Below are positions 36,146-49,199 of a DNA stretch of 64,000 nucleotides, piece after piece. Origin of the DNA: Argentina anserina (Eukaryota; Streptophyta; Magnoliopsida; Rosales; Rosaceae); NCBI RefSeq assembly GCF_933775445.1, contig NW_026089439.1, positions 1 to 64,000 on the forward strand, written 5' to 3'. Position 1 is the first letter of the stretch. Every line of letters starts with the position of its first letter. The notes under the pieces were generated by a model. The model did no database searches. It was not told the DNA's origin and saw nothing but the letters and a program-made list of their open reading frames with translations. A program made the translations under genes and the position numbers.

Positions 36146-39100
36146 ATGCGAGTTTCTTTTGAATTTTAGAGTTTTGCAAGTGTGGGAGTGTGTTTCTTTC
36201 AAACTGAGTATCTTTACATCGTTTGCGTATCTTTACTATTCCAATTGTGTTTCTTTACATCGTTTGCATATCTTTACTATTCCAATTGTGTATCTTTTCA
36301 TTTCTCGTTTGAGTATCTTTCTGTAAGGCTTTCTGATGCGAGTTTCTATTGAATTTGAGAGTTTTGCAAGTGTGGGAGTGTGTTTCTTTCAAACTGAGTA
36401 TCTTTACATCGTTTGCGTATCTTTACTATTCCAATTGTGTATCTTTTCATTTCTCGTTTGAGTATCTTTCTGTAAGGCTTTCTGTTGCGAGTTTCTATTG
36501 AATTTGAGAGTTTTGCAAGTGTGGGAGTGTGTTTCTTTCAAACTGAGTATCTTTACATCGTTTGCGTATCTTTACTATTCCAATTGTGTATCTTTACATC
36601 GTTTGCGTATATTTACTATTCCAATTGTGTATCTTTTCATTTCTCGTTTGAGTATCTTTCTATAAGGCTTCTGATGCGAGTTTCTATTGTATTTGAGAGT
36701 TTTGCAAGTGTGGGAGTGTGTTTCTTTCAAACTGAGTATCTTTACATCGTTTGCGTATCTTTACTATTCCAATTGTGTTTCTTTACATCGTTTGCGTATC
36801 TTTACTATTCCAATTGTGTATCTTTTCATTTCTCGTTTGAGTATCTTTCTGTAAGGCTTTCTGATGCGAGTTTCTATTGAATTTGAGAGTTTTGCAAGTG
36901 TGGGAGTGTGTTTCTTTCAAACTGAGTATCTTTACATCTTTTGCGTATGTTTACTATTCCAATTGTGTTTCTTTACATCGTTTGCGTATCTTTACTATTC
37001 CAATTGTGTATCTTTTCATTTCTTGTTTGAGTATCTTTCTGTAAGGCTTTCTGATGCGAGTTTCTCTTGAATTTGAGAGTTTTGCAAGTGTGGGAGTGTG
37101 TTTCTTTCAAACTGAGTATCTTTACATCGTTTGCGTATCTTTACTATTCCAATTGTCTATCTTTACATCGTTTGCGTATCTTTACTATTCGAATTGTGTA
37201 TCTTTTCATTTCTCGTTTGAGTATCTTTCTGTAAGGCTTTCTGATGCGAGTTTCTATTGAATTTGAGAGTTTTGCAAGTGTGGGAGTGTGTTTCTTTCAA
37301 ACTGAGTATCTTTACATCGATTGCGTATCTTTACTATTCCAATTGTCTATCTTTACATCGTTTGCGTATATTTACTATTCCAATTGTGTATCTTTTCATT
37401 TCTCGTTTGAGTATCTTTCTGTAAGGCTTTCTGATGCGAGTTTCTATTGAATTTGAGAGTTTTGCAAGTGTGGGAGTGTGTTTCTTTCAAACTGAGTATC
37501 TTTACATCGTTTGCGTATCTTTACTATTCCAATTGTGTATCTTTTCATTTCTCGTTTGAGTATCTTTCTGTAAGGCTTTCTGATGCGAGTTTCTATTGAA
37601 TTTGAGAGTTTTGCAAGTGTGGGAGTGTGTTTCTTTCAAACTGAGTATCTTTACATCTTTTGCGTATGTTTACTATTCCAATTGTGTTTCTTTACATCGA
37701 TTGCGTATCTTTACTATTCCAATTGTGTATCTTTTCATTTCTCGTTTGAGTATCTTTCTGTAAGGCTTTCTGATGCGAGTTTCTATTGAATTTGAGAGTT
37801 TTGCAAGTGTGGGAGTGTGTTTCTTTCAAACTGAGTATCTTTACATCGATTGCGTATCTTTACTATTCCAATTGTCTATCTTTACATCGTTTGCGTATCT
37901 TTACTATTCCAATTGTGTATCTTTTCATTTCTCGTTTGAGTATCTTTCTGTAAGGCTTCTGATTCGAGTTTCTATTGTATTTGAGAGTTTTGCAAGTGTG
38001 GGAGTGTGTTTCTTTCAAACTGAGTATCTTTACATCGATTGCGTATCTTTACTATTCCAATTGTGTTTCTTTTCATTTCTCGTTTGAGTATCTTTCTGTA
38101 AGGCTTTCTGATGCGAGTTTCTATTGAATTTGAGAGTTTTGCAAGTGTGGGAGTGTGTTTCTTTCAAACTGAGTATCTTTACATCGTTTGCGTATCTTTA
38201 CTATTCCAATTGTGTATCTTTACATCGTTTGCGTATATTTACTATTCCAATTGTGTATCTTTTCATTTCTCGTTTGAGTATCTTTCTGTAAGGCTTCTGA
38301 TGCGAGTTTCTATTGTATTTGAGAGTTTTGCAAGTGTGGGAGTGTGTTTCTTTCAAACTGAGTATCTTTACATCGTTTGCGTATCTTTACTATTCCAATT
38401 GTGTTTCTTTACATCGTTTGCGTATCTTTACTATTCCAATTGTGTATCTTTTCATTTCTCGTTTGAGTATCTTTCTGTAAGGCTTTCTGATGCGAGTTTC
38501 TATTGAATTTGAGAGTTTTGCAAGTGTGGGAGTGTGTTTCTTTCAAACTGAGTATCTTTACATCTTTTGCGTATGTTTACTATTCCAATTGTGTTTCTTT
38601 ACATCGTTTGCGTATCTTTACTATTCCAATTGTGTATCTTTTCATTTCTCGTTTGAGTATCTTTCTGTAAGGCTTTCTGATGCGAGTTTCTATTGAATTT
38701 GAGAGTTTTGCAAGTGTGGGAGTGTGTTTCTTTCAAACTGAGTATCTTTACATCGATTGCGTATCTTTACTATTCCAATTGTCTATCTTTACATCGTTTG
38801 CGTATCTTTACTATTCCAATTGTGTATCTTTTCATTTCTCGTTTGAGTATCTTTCTGTAAGGCTTCTGATTCGAGTTTCTATTGTATTTGAGAGTTTTGC
38901 AAGTGTGGGAGTGTGTTTCTTTCAAACTGAGTATCTTTACATCGATTGCGTATCTTTACTATTCCAATTGTGTTTCTTTTCATTTCTCGTTTGAGTATCT
39001 TTCTGTAAGGCTTTCTGATGCGAGTTTCTATTGAATTTGAGAGTTTTGCAAGTGTGGGAGTGTGTTTCTTTCAAACTGAGTATCTTTACATCGTTTGCGT

Positions 39101-42100
39101 ATCTTTACTATTCCAATTGTCTATCTTTACATCGTTTGCGTATCTTTACTATTCCAATTGTGTATCTTTTCATTTCTCGTTTGAGTATCTTTCTGTAAGG
39201 CTTCTGATTCGAGTTTCTATTGTATTTGAGAGTTTTGCAAGTAGGGGAGTGTGTTTCTTTCAAACTGAGTATCTTTACATCGATTGCGTATCTTTACTAT
39301 TCCAATTGTCTATCTTTACATCGTTTGCGTATATTTACTATTCCAATTGTGTATCTTTTCATTTCTCGTTTGAGTATCTTTCTGTAAGGCTTTCTGATGC
39401 GAGTTTCTATTGAATTTGAGAGTTTTGCAAGTGTGGGAGTGTGTTTCTTTCAAACTGAGTATCTTTACATCGTTTGCGTATCTTTACTATTCCAATTGTG
39501 TATCTTTTCATTTCTCGTTTGAGTATCTTTCTGTAAGGGTTTCTGATGCGAGTTTCTTTTGAATTTTAGAGTTTTGCAAGTGTGGGAGTGTGTTTCTTTC
39601 AAACTGAGTATCTTTACATCGTTTGCGTATCTTTACTATTCCAATTGTGTTTCTTTACATCGTTTGCATATCTTTACTATTCCAATTGTGTATCTTTTCA
39701 TTTCTCGTTTGAGTATCTTTCTGTAAGGCTTTCTGATGCGAGTTTCTATTGAATTTGAGAGTTTTGCAAGTGTGGGAGTGTGTTTCTTTCAAACTGAGTA
39801 TCTTTACATCGTTTGCGTATCTTTACTATTCCAATTGTGTTTCTTTTCATTTCTCGTTTGAGTATCTTTCTGTAAGGCTTTCTGTTGCGAGTTTCTATTG
39901 AATTTGAGAGTTTTGCAAGTGTGGGAGTGTGTTTCTTTCAAACTGAGTATCTTTACATCGTTTGCGTATCTTTACTATTCCAATTGTGTATCTTTACATC
40001 GTTTGCGTATATTTACTATTCCAATTGTGTATCTTTTCATTTCTCGTTTGAGTATCTTTCTATAAGGCTTCTGATGCGAGTTTCTATTGTATTTGAGAGT
40101 TTTGCAAGTGTGGGAGTGTGTTTCTTTCAAACTGAGTATCTTTACATCGTTTGCGTATCTTTACTATTCCAATTGTGTTTCTTTACATCGTTTGCGTATC
40201 TTTACTATTCCAATTGTGTATCTTTTCATTTCTCGTTTGAGTATCTTTCTGTAAGGCTTTCTGATGCGAGTTTCTATTGAATTTGAGAGTTTTGCAAGTG
40301 TGGGAGTGTGTTTCTTTCAAACTGAGTATCTTTACATCTTTTGCGTATGTTTACTATTCCAATTGTGTTTCTTTACATCGTTTGCGTATCTTTACTATTC
40401 CAATTGTGTATCTTTTCATTTCTTGTTTGAGTATCTTTCTGTAAGGCTTTCTGATGCGAGTTTCTCTTGAATTTGAGAGTTTTGCAAGTGTGGGAGTGTG
40501 TTTCTTTCAAACTGAGTATCTTTACATCGTTTGCGTATCTTTACTATTCCAATTGTCTATCTTTACATCGTTTGCGTATCTTTACTATTCGAATTGTGTA
40601 TCTTTTCATTTCTCGTTTGAGTATCTTTCTGTAAGGCTTTCTGATGCGAGTTTCTATTGAATTTGAGAGTTTTGCAAGTGTGGGAGTGTGTTTCTTTCAA
40701 ACTGAGTATCTTTACATCGATTGCGTATCTTTACTATTCCAATTGTCTATCTTTACATCGTTTGCGTATATTTACTATTCCAATTGTGTATCTTTTCATT
40801 TCTCGTTTGAGTATCTTTCTGTAAGGCTTTCTGATGCGAGTTTCTATTGAATTTGAGAGTTTTGCAAGTGTGGGAGTGTGTTTCTTTCAAACTGAGTATC
40901 TTTACATCGTTTGCGTATCTTTACTATTCCAATTGTGTATCTTTTCATTTCTCGTTTGAGTATCTTTCTGTAAGGCTTTCTGATGCGAGTTTCTATTGAA
41001 TTTGAGAGTTTTGCAAGTGTGGGAGTGTGTTTCTTTCAAACTGAGTATCTTTACATCTTTTGCGTATGTTTACTATTCCAATTGTGTTTCTTTACATCGA
41101 TTGCGTATCTTTACTATTCCAATTGTGTATCTTTTCATTTCTCGTTTGAGTATCTTTCTGTAAGGCTTTCTGATGCGAGTTTCTATTGAATTTGAGAGTT
41201 TTGCAAGTGTGGGAGTGTGTTTCTTTCAAACTGAGTATCTTTACATCGTTTGCGTATCTTTACTATTCCAATTGTGTTTCTTTACATCATTTGCGTATCT
41301 TTACTATTCGAATTGTGTATCTTTTCATTTCTCGTTTGAGTATCTTTCTGTAAGGCTTTCTGATGCGAGTTTCTATTGAATTTGAGAGTTTTGCAAGTGT
41401 GGGAGTGTGTTTCTTTCAAACTGAGTATCTTTACATCGATTGCGTATCTTTACTATTCCAATTGTCTATCTTTACATCGTTTGCGTATCTTTACTATTCC
41501 AATTGTGTATCTTTTCATTTCTCGTTTGAGTATCTTTCTGTAAGGCTTCTGATTCGAGTTTCTATTGTATTTGAGAGTTTTGCAAGTGTGGGAGTGTGTT
41601 TCTTTCAAACTGAGTATCTTTACATCGATTGCGTATCTTTACTATTCCAATTGTGTTTCTTTTCATTTCTCGTTTGAGTATCTTTCTGTAAGGCTTTCTG
41701 ATGCGAGTTTCTATTGAATTTGAGAGTTTTGCAAGTGTGGGAGTGTGTTTCTTTCAAACTGAGTATCTTTACATCGTTTGCGTATCTTTACTATTCCAAT
41801 TGTGTATCTTTACATCGTTTGCGTATATTTACTATTCCAATTGTGTATCTTTTCATTTCTCGTTTGAGTATCTTTCTGTAAGGCTTCTGATGCGAGTTTC
41901 TATTGTATTTGAGAGTTTTGCAAGTGTGGGAGTGTGTTTCTTTCAAACTGAGTATCTTTACATCGTTTGCGTATCTTTACTATTCCAATTGTGTTTCTTT
42001 ACATCGTTTGCGTATCTTTACTATTCCAATTGTGTATCTTTTCATTTCTCGTTTGAGTATCTTTCTGTAAGGCTTTCTGATGCGAGTTTCTATTGAATTT

Positions 42101-42270
42101 GAGAGTTTTGCAAGTGTGGGAGTGTGTTTCTTTCAAACTGAGTATCTTTACATCTTTTGCGTATGTTTACTATTCCAATTGTGTTTCTTTACATCGTTTG
42201 CGTATCTTTACTATTCCAATTGTGTATCTTTTCATTTCTCGTTTGAGTATCTTTCTGTAAGGCTTTCTGA
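36146..42270 (+). repeat. 3.4-kb tandem higher-order repeat, two copies
   Basis: Copy 1 is 36146-39545 and copy 2 is 39546 to about 42270. Starts match at +3400 from 36146 to 37583 and at +3590 from 37773 to 38490, because copy 2 has one extra 190-bp monomer at 41173. Shared rare variants include TAAGGGTTTCTG, GAATTTTAGAG, TTTGCATATC, CTGTTGCGAG, TTCTATAAGGC, TTCTTGTTTGAG and TTTCTCTTGAATT. The copy 2 monomer near 39838 has GTGTTTCTTTTC where copy 1 has GTGTATCTTTTC. Confidence 0.87.
37773..39100 (+). repeat. 907-bp spaced repeat inside the 3.4-kb unit
   Basis: Starts 37773, 37962 and 38111 match 38680, 38869 and 39018. Both ATTCGAG monomers end in GTGTTTCTTTTC. The match is lost inside the monomer at 39018, which continues with GTCTATC rather than GTGTATC. 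The monomer at 39207 has the private GTAGGGGAGTG. Confidence 0.75.
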
Positions 42271-42797
42271 TGCGAGTTTCTATTGAATTTGAGAGTTTTG
42301 CAAGTGTGGGAGTGTGTTTCTTTCAAACTGAGTATCTTTACATCGTTTGCGTATCTTTACTATTCCAATTGTGTATCTTTTCATTTCTCGTTTGAGTATC
42401 TTTCTGTAAGGCTTTCTGATGCGAGTTTCTATTGAATTTGAGAGTTTTGCAAGTGTGGGAGTGTGTTTCTTTCAAACTGAGTATCTTTACATCGTTTGCG
42501 TATCTTTACTATTCCAATTGTGTATCTTTACATCGTTTGCGTATATTTACTATTCCAATTGTGTATCTTTTCATTTCTCGTTTTAGTATCTTTCTGTAAG
42601 GCTTCTGATGCGAGTTTCTATTGTATTTGAGAGTTTTGCAAGTGTGGGAGTGTGTTTCTTTCAAACTGAGTATCTTTACATCGTTTGCGTATCTTTACTA
42701 TTCCAATTGTGTTTCTTTACATCGTTTGCGTATCTTTACTATTCCAATTGTGTATCTTTTCATTTCTCGTTTGAGTATCTTTCTGTAAGGCTTTCTG

Positions 42798-45400
42798 ATG
42801 CGAGTTTCTATTGAATTTGAGAGTTTTGCAAGTGTGGGAGTGTGTTTCTTTCAAACTGAGTATCTTTACATCTTTTGCGTATGTTTACTATTCCAATTGT
42901 GTTTCTTTACATCGTTTGCGTATATTTACTATTCCAATTGTGTATCTTTTCATTTCTCGTTTGAGTATCTTTCTGTAAGGCTTTCTGATGCGAGTTTCTA
43001 TTGAATTTGAGAGTTTTGCAAGTGTGGGAGTGTGTTTCTTTCAAACTGAGTATCTTTACATCGTTTGCGTATCTTTACTATTCCAATTGTGTATCTTTAC
43101 ATCGTTTGCGTATATTTACTATTCCAATTGTGTATCTTTTCATTTCTCGTTTGAGTATCTTTCTATAAGGCTTCTGATGCGAGTTTCTATTGTATTTGAG
43201 AGTTTTGCAAGTGTGGGAGTGTGTTTCTTTCAAACTGAGTATCTTTACATCGTTTGCGTATCTTTACTATTCCAATTGTGTTTCTTTACATCGTTTGCGT
43301 ATCTTTACTATTCCAATTGTGTATCTTTTCATTTCTCGTTTGAGTATCTTTCTGTAAGGCTTTCTGATGCGAGTTTCTATTGAATTTGAGAGTTTTGCAA
43401 GTGTGGGAGTGTGTTTCTTTCAAACTGAGTATCTTTACATCTTTTGCGTATGTTTACTATTCCAATTGTGTTTCTTTACATCGTTTGCGTATCTTTACTA
43501 TTCCAATTGTGTATCTTTTCATTTCTCGTTTGAGTATCTTTCTGTAAGGCTTTCTGATGCGAGTTTCTATTGAATTTGAGAGTTTTGCAAGTGTGGGAGT
43601 GTGTTTCTTTCAAACTGAGTATCTTTACATCGTTTGCGTATCTTTACTATTCCACTTGTCTATCTTTACATCGTTTGCGTATCTTTACTATTCGAATTGT
43701 GTATCTTTTCATTTCTCGTTTGAGTATCTTTCTGTAAGGCTTTCTGATGCGAGTTTCTATTGAATTTGAGAGTTTTGCAAGTGTGGGAGTGTGTTTCTTT
43801 CAAACTGAGTATCTTTACATCGATTGCGTATCTTTACTATTCCAATTGTCTATCTTTACATCGTTTGCGTATATTTACTATTCCAATTGTGTATCTTTTC
43901 ATTTCTCGTTTGAGTATCTTTCTGTAAGGCTTTCTGATGCGAGTTTCTATTGAATTTGAGAGTTTTGCAAGTGTGGGAGTGTGGTTCTTTCAAACTGAGT
44001 ATCTTTACATCGTTTGCGTATCTTTACTATTCCAATTGTGTTTCTTTACATCGTTTGCGTATCTTTACTATTCCAATTGTGTATCTTTTCATTTCTCGTT
44101 TGAGTATCTTTCTGTAAGGCTTTCTGATGCGAGTTTCTATTGAATTTGAGAGTTTTGCAAGTGTGGGAGTGTGTTTCTTTCAAACTGAGTATCTTTACAT
44201 CTTTTGCGTATGTTTACTATTCCAATTGTGTTTCTTTACATCGTTTGCGTATATTTACTATTCCAATTGTGTATCTTTTCATTTCTCGTTTGAGTATCTT
44301 TCTGTAAGGCTTTCTGATGCGAGTTTCTATTGAATTTGAGAGTTTTGCAAGTGTGGGAGTGTGTTTCTTTCAAACTGAGTATCTTTACATCGTTTGCGTA
44401 TCTTTACTATTCCAATTGTGTATCTTTACATCGTTTGCGTATATTTACTATTCCAATTGTGTATCTTTTCATTTCTCGTTTGAGTATCTTTCTATAAGGC
44501 TTCTGATGCGAGTTTCTATTGTATTTGAGAGTTTTGCAAGTGTGGGAGTGTGTTTCTTTCAAACTGAGTATCTTTACATCGTTTGCGTATCTTTACTATT
44601 CCAATTGTGTTTCTTTACATCGTTTGCGTATCTTTACTATTCCAATTGTGTATCTTTTCATTTCTCGTTTGAGTATCTTTCTGTAAGGCTTTCTGATGCG
44701 AGTTTCTATTGAATTTGAGAGTTTTGCAAGTGTGGGAGTGTGTTTCTTTCAAACTGAGTATCTTTACATCTTTTGCGTATGTTTACTATTCCAATTGTGT
44801 TTCTTTACATCGTTTGCGTATCTTTACTATTCCAATTGTGTATCTTTTCATTTCTCGTTTGAGTATCTTTCTGTAAGGCTTTCTGATGCGAGTTTCTATT
44901 GAATTTGAGAGTTTTGCAAGTGTGGGAGTGTGTTTCTTTCAAACTGAGTATCTTTACATCGTTTGCGTATCTTTACTATTCCACTTGTCTATCTTTACAT
45001 CGTTTGCGTATCTTTACTATTCGAATTGTGTATCTTTTCATTTCTCGTTTGAGTATCTTTCTGTAAGGCTTTCTGATGCGAGTTTCTATTGAATTTGAGA
45101 GTTTTGCAAGTGTGGGAGTGTGTTTCTTTCAAACTGAGTATCTTTACATCGATTGCGTATCTTTACTATTCCAATTGTCTATCTTTACATCGTTTGCGTA
45201 TATTTACTATTCCAATTGTGTATCTTTTCATTTCTCGTTTGAGTATCTTTCTGTAAGGCTTTCTGATGCGAGTTTCTATTGAATTTGAGAGTTTTGCAAG
45301 TGTGGGAGTGTGGTTCTTTCAAACTGAGTATCTTTACATCGTTTGCGTATCTTTACTATTCCAATTGTGTATCTTTTCATTTCTCGTTTGAGTATCTTTC
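42798..45400 (+). repeat. 1329-bp tandem higher-order repeat, two copies
   Basis: Copy 1 is 42798-44126 and copy 2 is 44127 to about 45400. Starts 42798, 42988, 43177, 43367, 43557, 43747 and 43937 match 44127, 44317, 44506, 44696, 44886, 45076 and 45266. Shared rare variants are TTCTATAAGGC, TTCCACTTGTC and GTGTGGTTCTTTC. The last monomer is 190 bp in copy 1 and 149 bp in copy 2. Confidence 0.87.
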
Positions 45401-47422
45401 TGTAAGGCTTTCTGATACGAGTTTCTATTGAATTTGAGAGTTTTGCAAGTGTGGGAGTGTGTTTCTTTCAAACTGAGTATCTTTACATCGTTTGCGTATC
45501 TTTACTATTCCAATTGTGTTTCTTTACATCGTTTGCATATCTTTACTATTCCAATTGTGTATCTTTTCATTTCTCGTTTGAGTATCTTTCTGTAAGGCTT
45601 TCTGATGCGAGTTTCTATTGAATTTGAGAGTTTTGCAAGTGTGGGAGTGTGTTTCTTTCAAACTGAGTATCTTTACATCGTTTGCGTATCTTTACTATTC
45701 CACTTGTCTATCTTTACATCGTTTGCGTATCTTTACTATTCGAATTGTGTATCTTTTCATTTCTCGTTTGAGTATCTTTCTGTAAGGCTTTCTGATGCGA
45801 GTTTCTATTGAATTTGAGAGTTTTGCAAGTGTGGGAGTGTGTTTCTTTCAAACTGAGTATCTTTACATCGTTTGCGTATCTTTACTATTCCACTTGTCTA
45901 TCTTTACATCGTTTGCGTATCTTTACTATTCGAATTGTGTATCTTTTCATTTCTCGTTTGAGTATCTTTCTGTAAGGCTTTCTGATGCGAGTTTCTATTG
46001 AATTTGAGAGTTTTGCAAGTGTGGGAGTGTGTTTCTTTCAAACTGAGTATCTTTACATCGATTGCGTATCTTTACTATTCCAATTGTCTATCTTTACATC
46101 GTTTGCGTATATTTACTATTCCAATTGTGTATCTTTTCATTTCTCGTTTGAGTATCTTTCTGTAAGGCTTTCTGATGCGAGTTTCTATTGAATTTGAGAG
46201 TTTTGCAAGTGTGGGAGTGTGGTTCTTTCAAACTGAGTATCTTTACATCGTTTGCGTATCTTTACTATTCCAATTGTGTATCTTTTCATTTCTCGTTTGA
46301 GTATCTTTCTGTAAGGCTTTCTGATACGAGTTTCTATTGAATTTGAGAGTTTTGCAAGTGTGGGAGTGTGTTTCTTTCAAACTGAGTATCTTTACATCGT
46401 TTGCGTATCTTTACTATTCCAATTGTGTTTCTTTACATCGTTTGCATATCTTTACTATTCCAATTGTGTATCTTTTCATTTCTCGTTTGAGTATCTTTCT
46501 GTAAGGCTTTCTGATGCGAGTTTCTATTGAATTTGAGAGTTTTGCAAGTGTGGGAGTGTGTTTCTTTCAAACTGAGTATCTTTACATCGTTTGCGTATCT
46601 TTACTATTCCACTTGTCTATCTTTACATCGTTTGCGTATCTTTACTATTCGAATTGTGTATCTTTTCATTTCTCGTTTGAGTATCTTTCTGTAAGGCTTT
46701 CTGATGCGAGTTTCTATTGAATTTGAGAGTTTTGCAAGTGTGGGAGTGTGTTTCTTTCAAACTGAGTATCTTTACATCGATTGCGTATCTTTACTATTCC
46801 AATTGTCTATCTTTACATCGTTTGCGTATATTTACTATTCCAATTGTGTATCTTTTCATTTCTCGTTTGAGTATCTTTCTGTAAGGCTTTCTGATGCGAG
46901 TTTCTATTGAATTTGAGAGTTTTGCAAGTGTGGGAGTGTGGTTCTTTCAAACTGAGTATCTTTACATCGTTTGCGTATCTTTACTATTCCAATTGTGTAT
47001 CTTTTCATTTCTCGTTTGAGTATCTTTCTGTAAGGCTTTCTGATACGAGTTTCTATTGAATTTGAGAGTTTTGCAAGTGTGGGAGTGTGTTTCTTTCAAA
47101 CTGAGTATCTTTACATCGTTTGCGTATCTTTACTATTCCAATTGTGTTTCTTTACATCGTTTGCATATCTTTACTATTCCAATTGTGTATCTTTTCATTT
47201 CTCGTTTGAGTATCTTTCTGTAAGGCTTTCTGATGCGAGTTTCTATTGAATTTGAGAGTTTTGCAAGTGTGGGAGTGTGTTTCTTTCAAACTGAGTATCT
47301 TTACATCGTTTGCGTATCTTTACTATTCCACTTGTCTATCTTTACATCGTTTGCGTATCTTTACTATTCGAATTGTGTATCTTTTCATTTCTCGTTTGAG
47401 TATCTTTCTGTAAGGCTTTCTG

Positions 47423-49199
47423 ATGCGAGTTTCTATTGAATTTGAGAGTTTTGCAAGTGTGGGAGTGTGTTTCTTTCAAACTGAGTATCTTTACATCGAT
47501 TGCGTATCTTTACTATTCCAATTGTCTATCTTTACATCGTTTGCGTATATTTACTATTCCAATTGTGTATCTTTTCATTTCTCGTTTGAGTATCTTTCTG
47601 TAAGGCTTTCTGATGCGAGTTTCTATTGAATTTGAGAGTTTTGCAAGTGTGGGAGTGTGGTTCTTTCAAACTGAGTATCTTTACATCGTTTGCGTATCTT
47701 TACTATTCCAATTGTGTATCTTTTCATTTCTCGTTTGAGTATCTTTCTGTAAGGCTTTCTGATGCGAGTTTCTATTGAATTTGAGAGTTTTGCAAGTGTG
47801 GGAGTGTGTTTCTTTCAAACTGAGTATCTTTACATCGATTGCGTATCTTTACTATTCCAATTGTCTATCTTTACATCGTTTGCGTATATTTACTATTCCA
47901 ATTGTGTATCTTTTCATTTCTCGTTTGAGTATCTTTCTGTAAGGCTTTCTGATGCGAGTTTCTATTGAATTTGAGAGTTTTGCAAGTGTGGGAGTGTGGT
48001 TCTTTCAAACTGAGTATCTTTACATCGTTTGCGTATCTTTACTATTCCAATTGTGTATCTTTTCATTTCTCGTTTGAGTATCTTTCTGTAAGGCTTTCTG
48101 ATACGAGTTTCTATTGAATTTGAGAGTTTTGCAAGTGTGGGAGTGTGTTTCTTTCAAACTGAGTATCTTTACATCGTTTGCGTATCTTTACTATTCCAAT
48201 TGTGTTTCTTTACATCGTTTGCATATCTTTACTATTCCAATTGTGTATCTTTTCATTTCTCGTTTGAGTATCTTTCTGTAAGGCTTTCTGATGCGAGTTT
48301 CTATTGAATTTGAGAGTTTTGCAAGTGTGGGAGTGTGTTTCTTTCAAACTGAGTATCTTTACATCGTTTGCGTATCTTTACTATTCCACTTGTCTATCTT
48401 TACATCGTTTGCGTATCTTTACTATTCGAATTGTGTATCTTTTCATTTCTCGTTTGAGTATCTTTCTGTAAGGCTTTCTGATGCGAGTTTCTATTGAATT
48501 TGAGAGTTTTGCAAGTGTGGGAGTGTGTTTCTTTCAAACTGAGTATCTTTACATCGATTGCGTATCTTTACTATTCCAATTGTCTATCTTTACATCGTTT
48601 GCGTATATTTACTATTCCAATTGTGTATCTATTCATTTCTCGTTTGAGTATCTTTCTGTAAGGCTTTCTGATGCGAGTTTCTATTGAATTTGAGAGTTTT
48701 GCAAGTGTGGGAGTGTGGTTCTTTCAAACTGAGTATCTTTACATCGTTTGCGTATCTTTACTATTCCAATTGTGTATCTTTTCATTTCTCGTTTGAGTAT
48801 CTTTCTGTAAGGCTTTCTGATACGAGTTTCTATTGAATTTGAGAGTTTTGCAAGTGTGGGAGTGTGTTTCTTTCAAACTGAGTATCTTTACATCGTTTGC
48901 GTATCTTTACTATTCCAATTGTGTTTCTTTACATCGTTTGCATATCTTTACTATTCCAATTGTGTATCTTTTCATTTCTCGTTTGAGTATCTTTCTGTAA
49001 GGCTTTCTGATGCGAGTTTCTATTGAATTTGAGAGTTTTGCAAGTGTGGGAGTGTGTTTCTTTCAAACTGAGTATCTTTACATCGTTTGCGTATCTTTAC
49101 TATTCTACTTGTCTATCTTTACATCGTTTGCGTATCTTTACTATTCGAATTGTGTATCTTTTCATTTCTCGTTTGAGTATCTTTCTGTAAGGCTTTCTG
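47423..49199 (+). repeat. 1777-bp super-repeat, copy 1
   Basis: The composition is D W + D W T C + D W T C (339+719+719 bp). The third D carries a private TATCTATTCATT (A at 48631), shared only with copy 2. A private C-to-T at 49106 (TTCTACTTG) is absent from copy 2. Confidence 0.93.
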
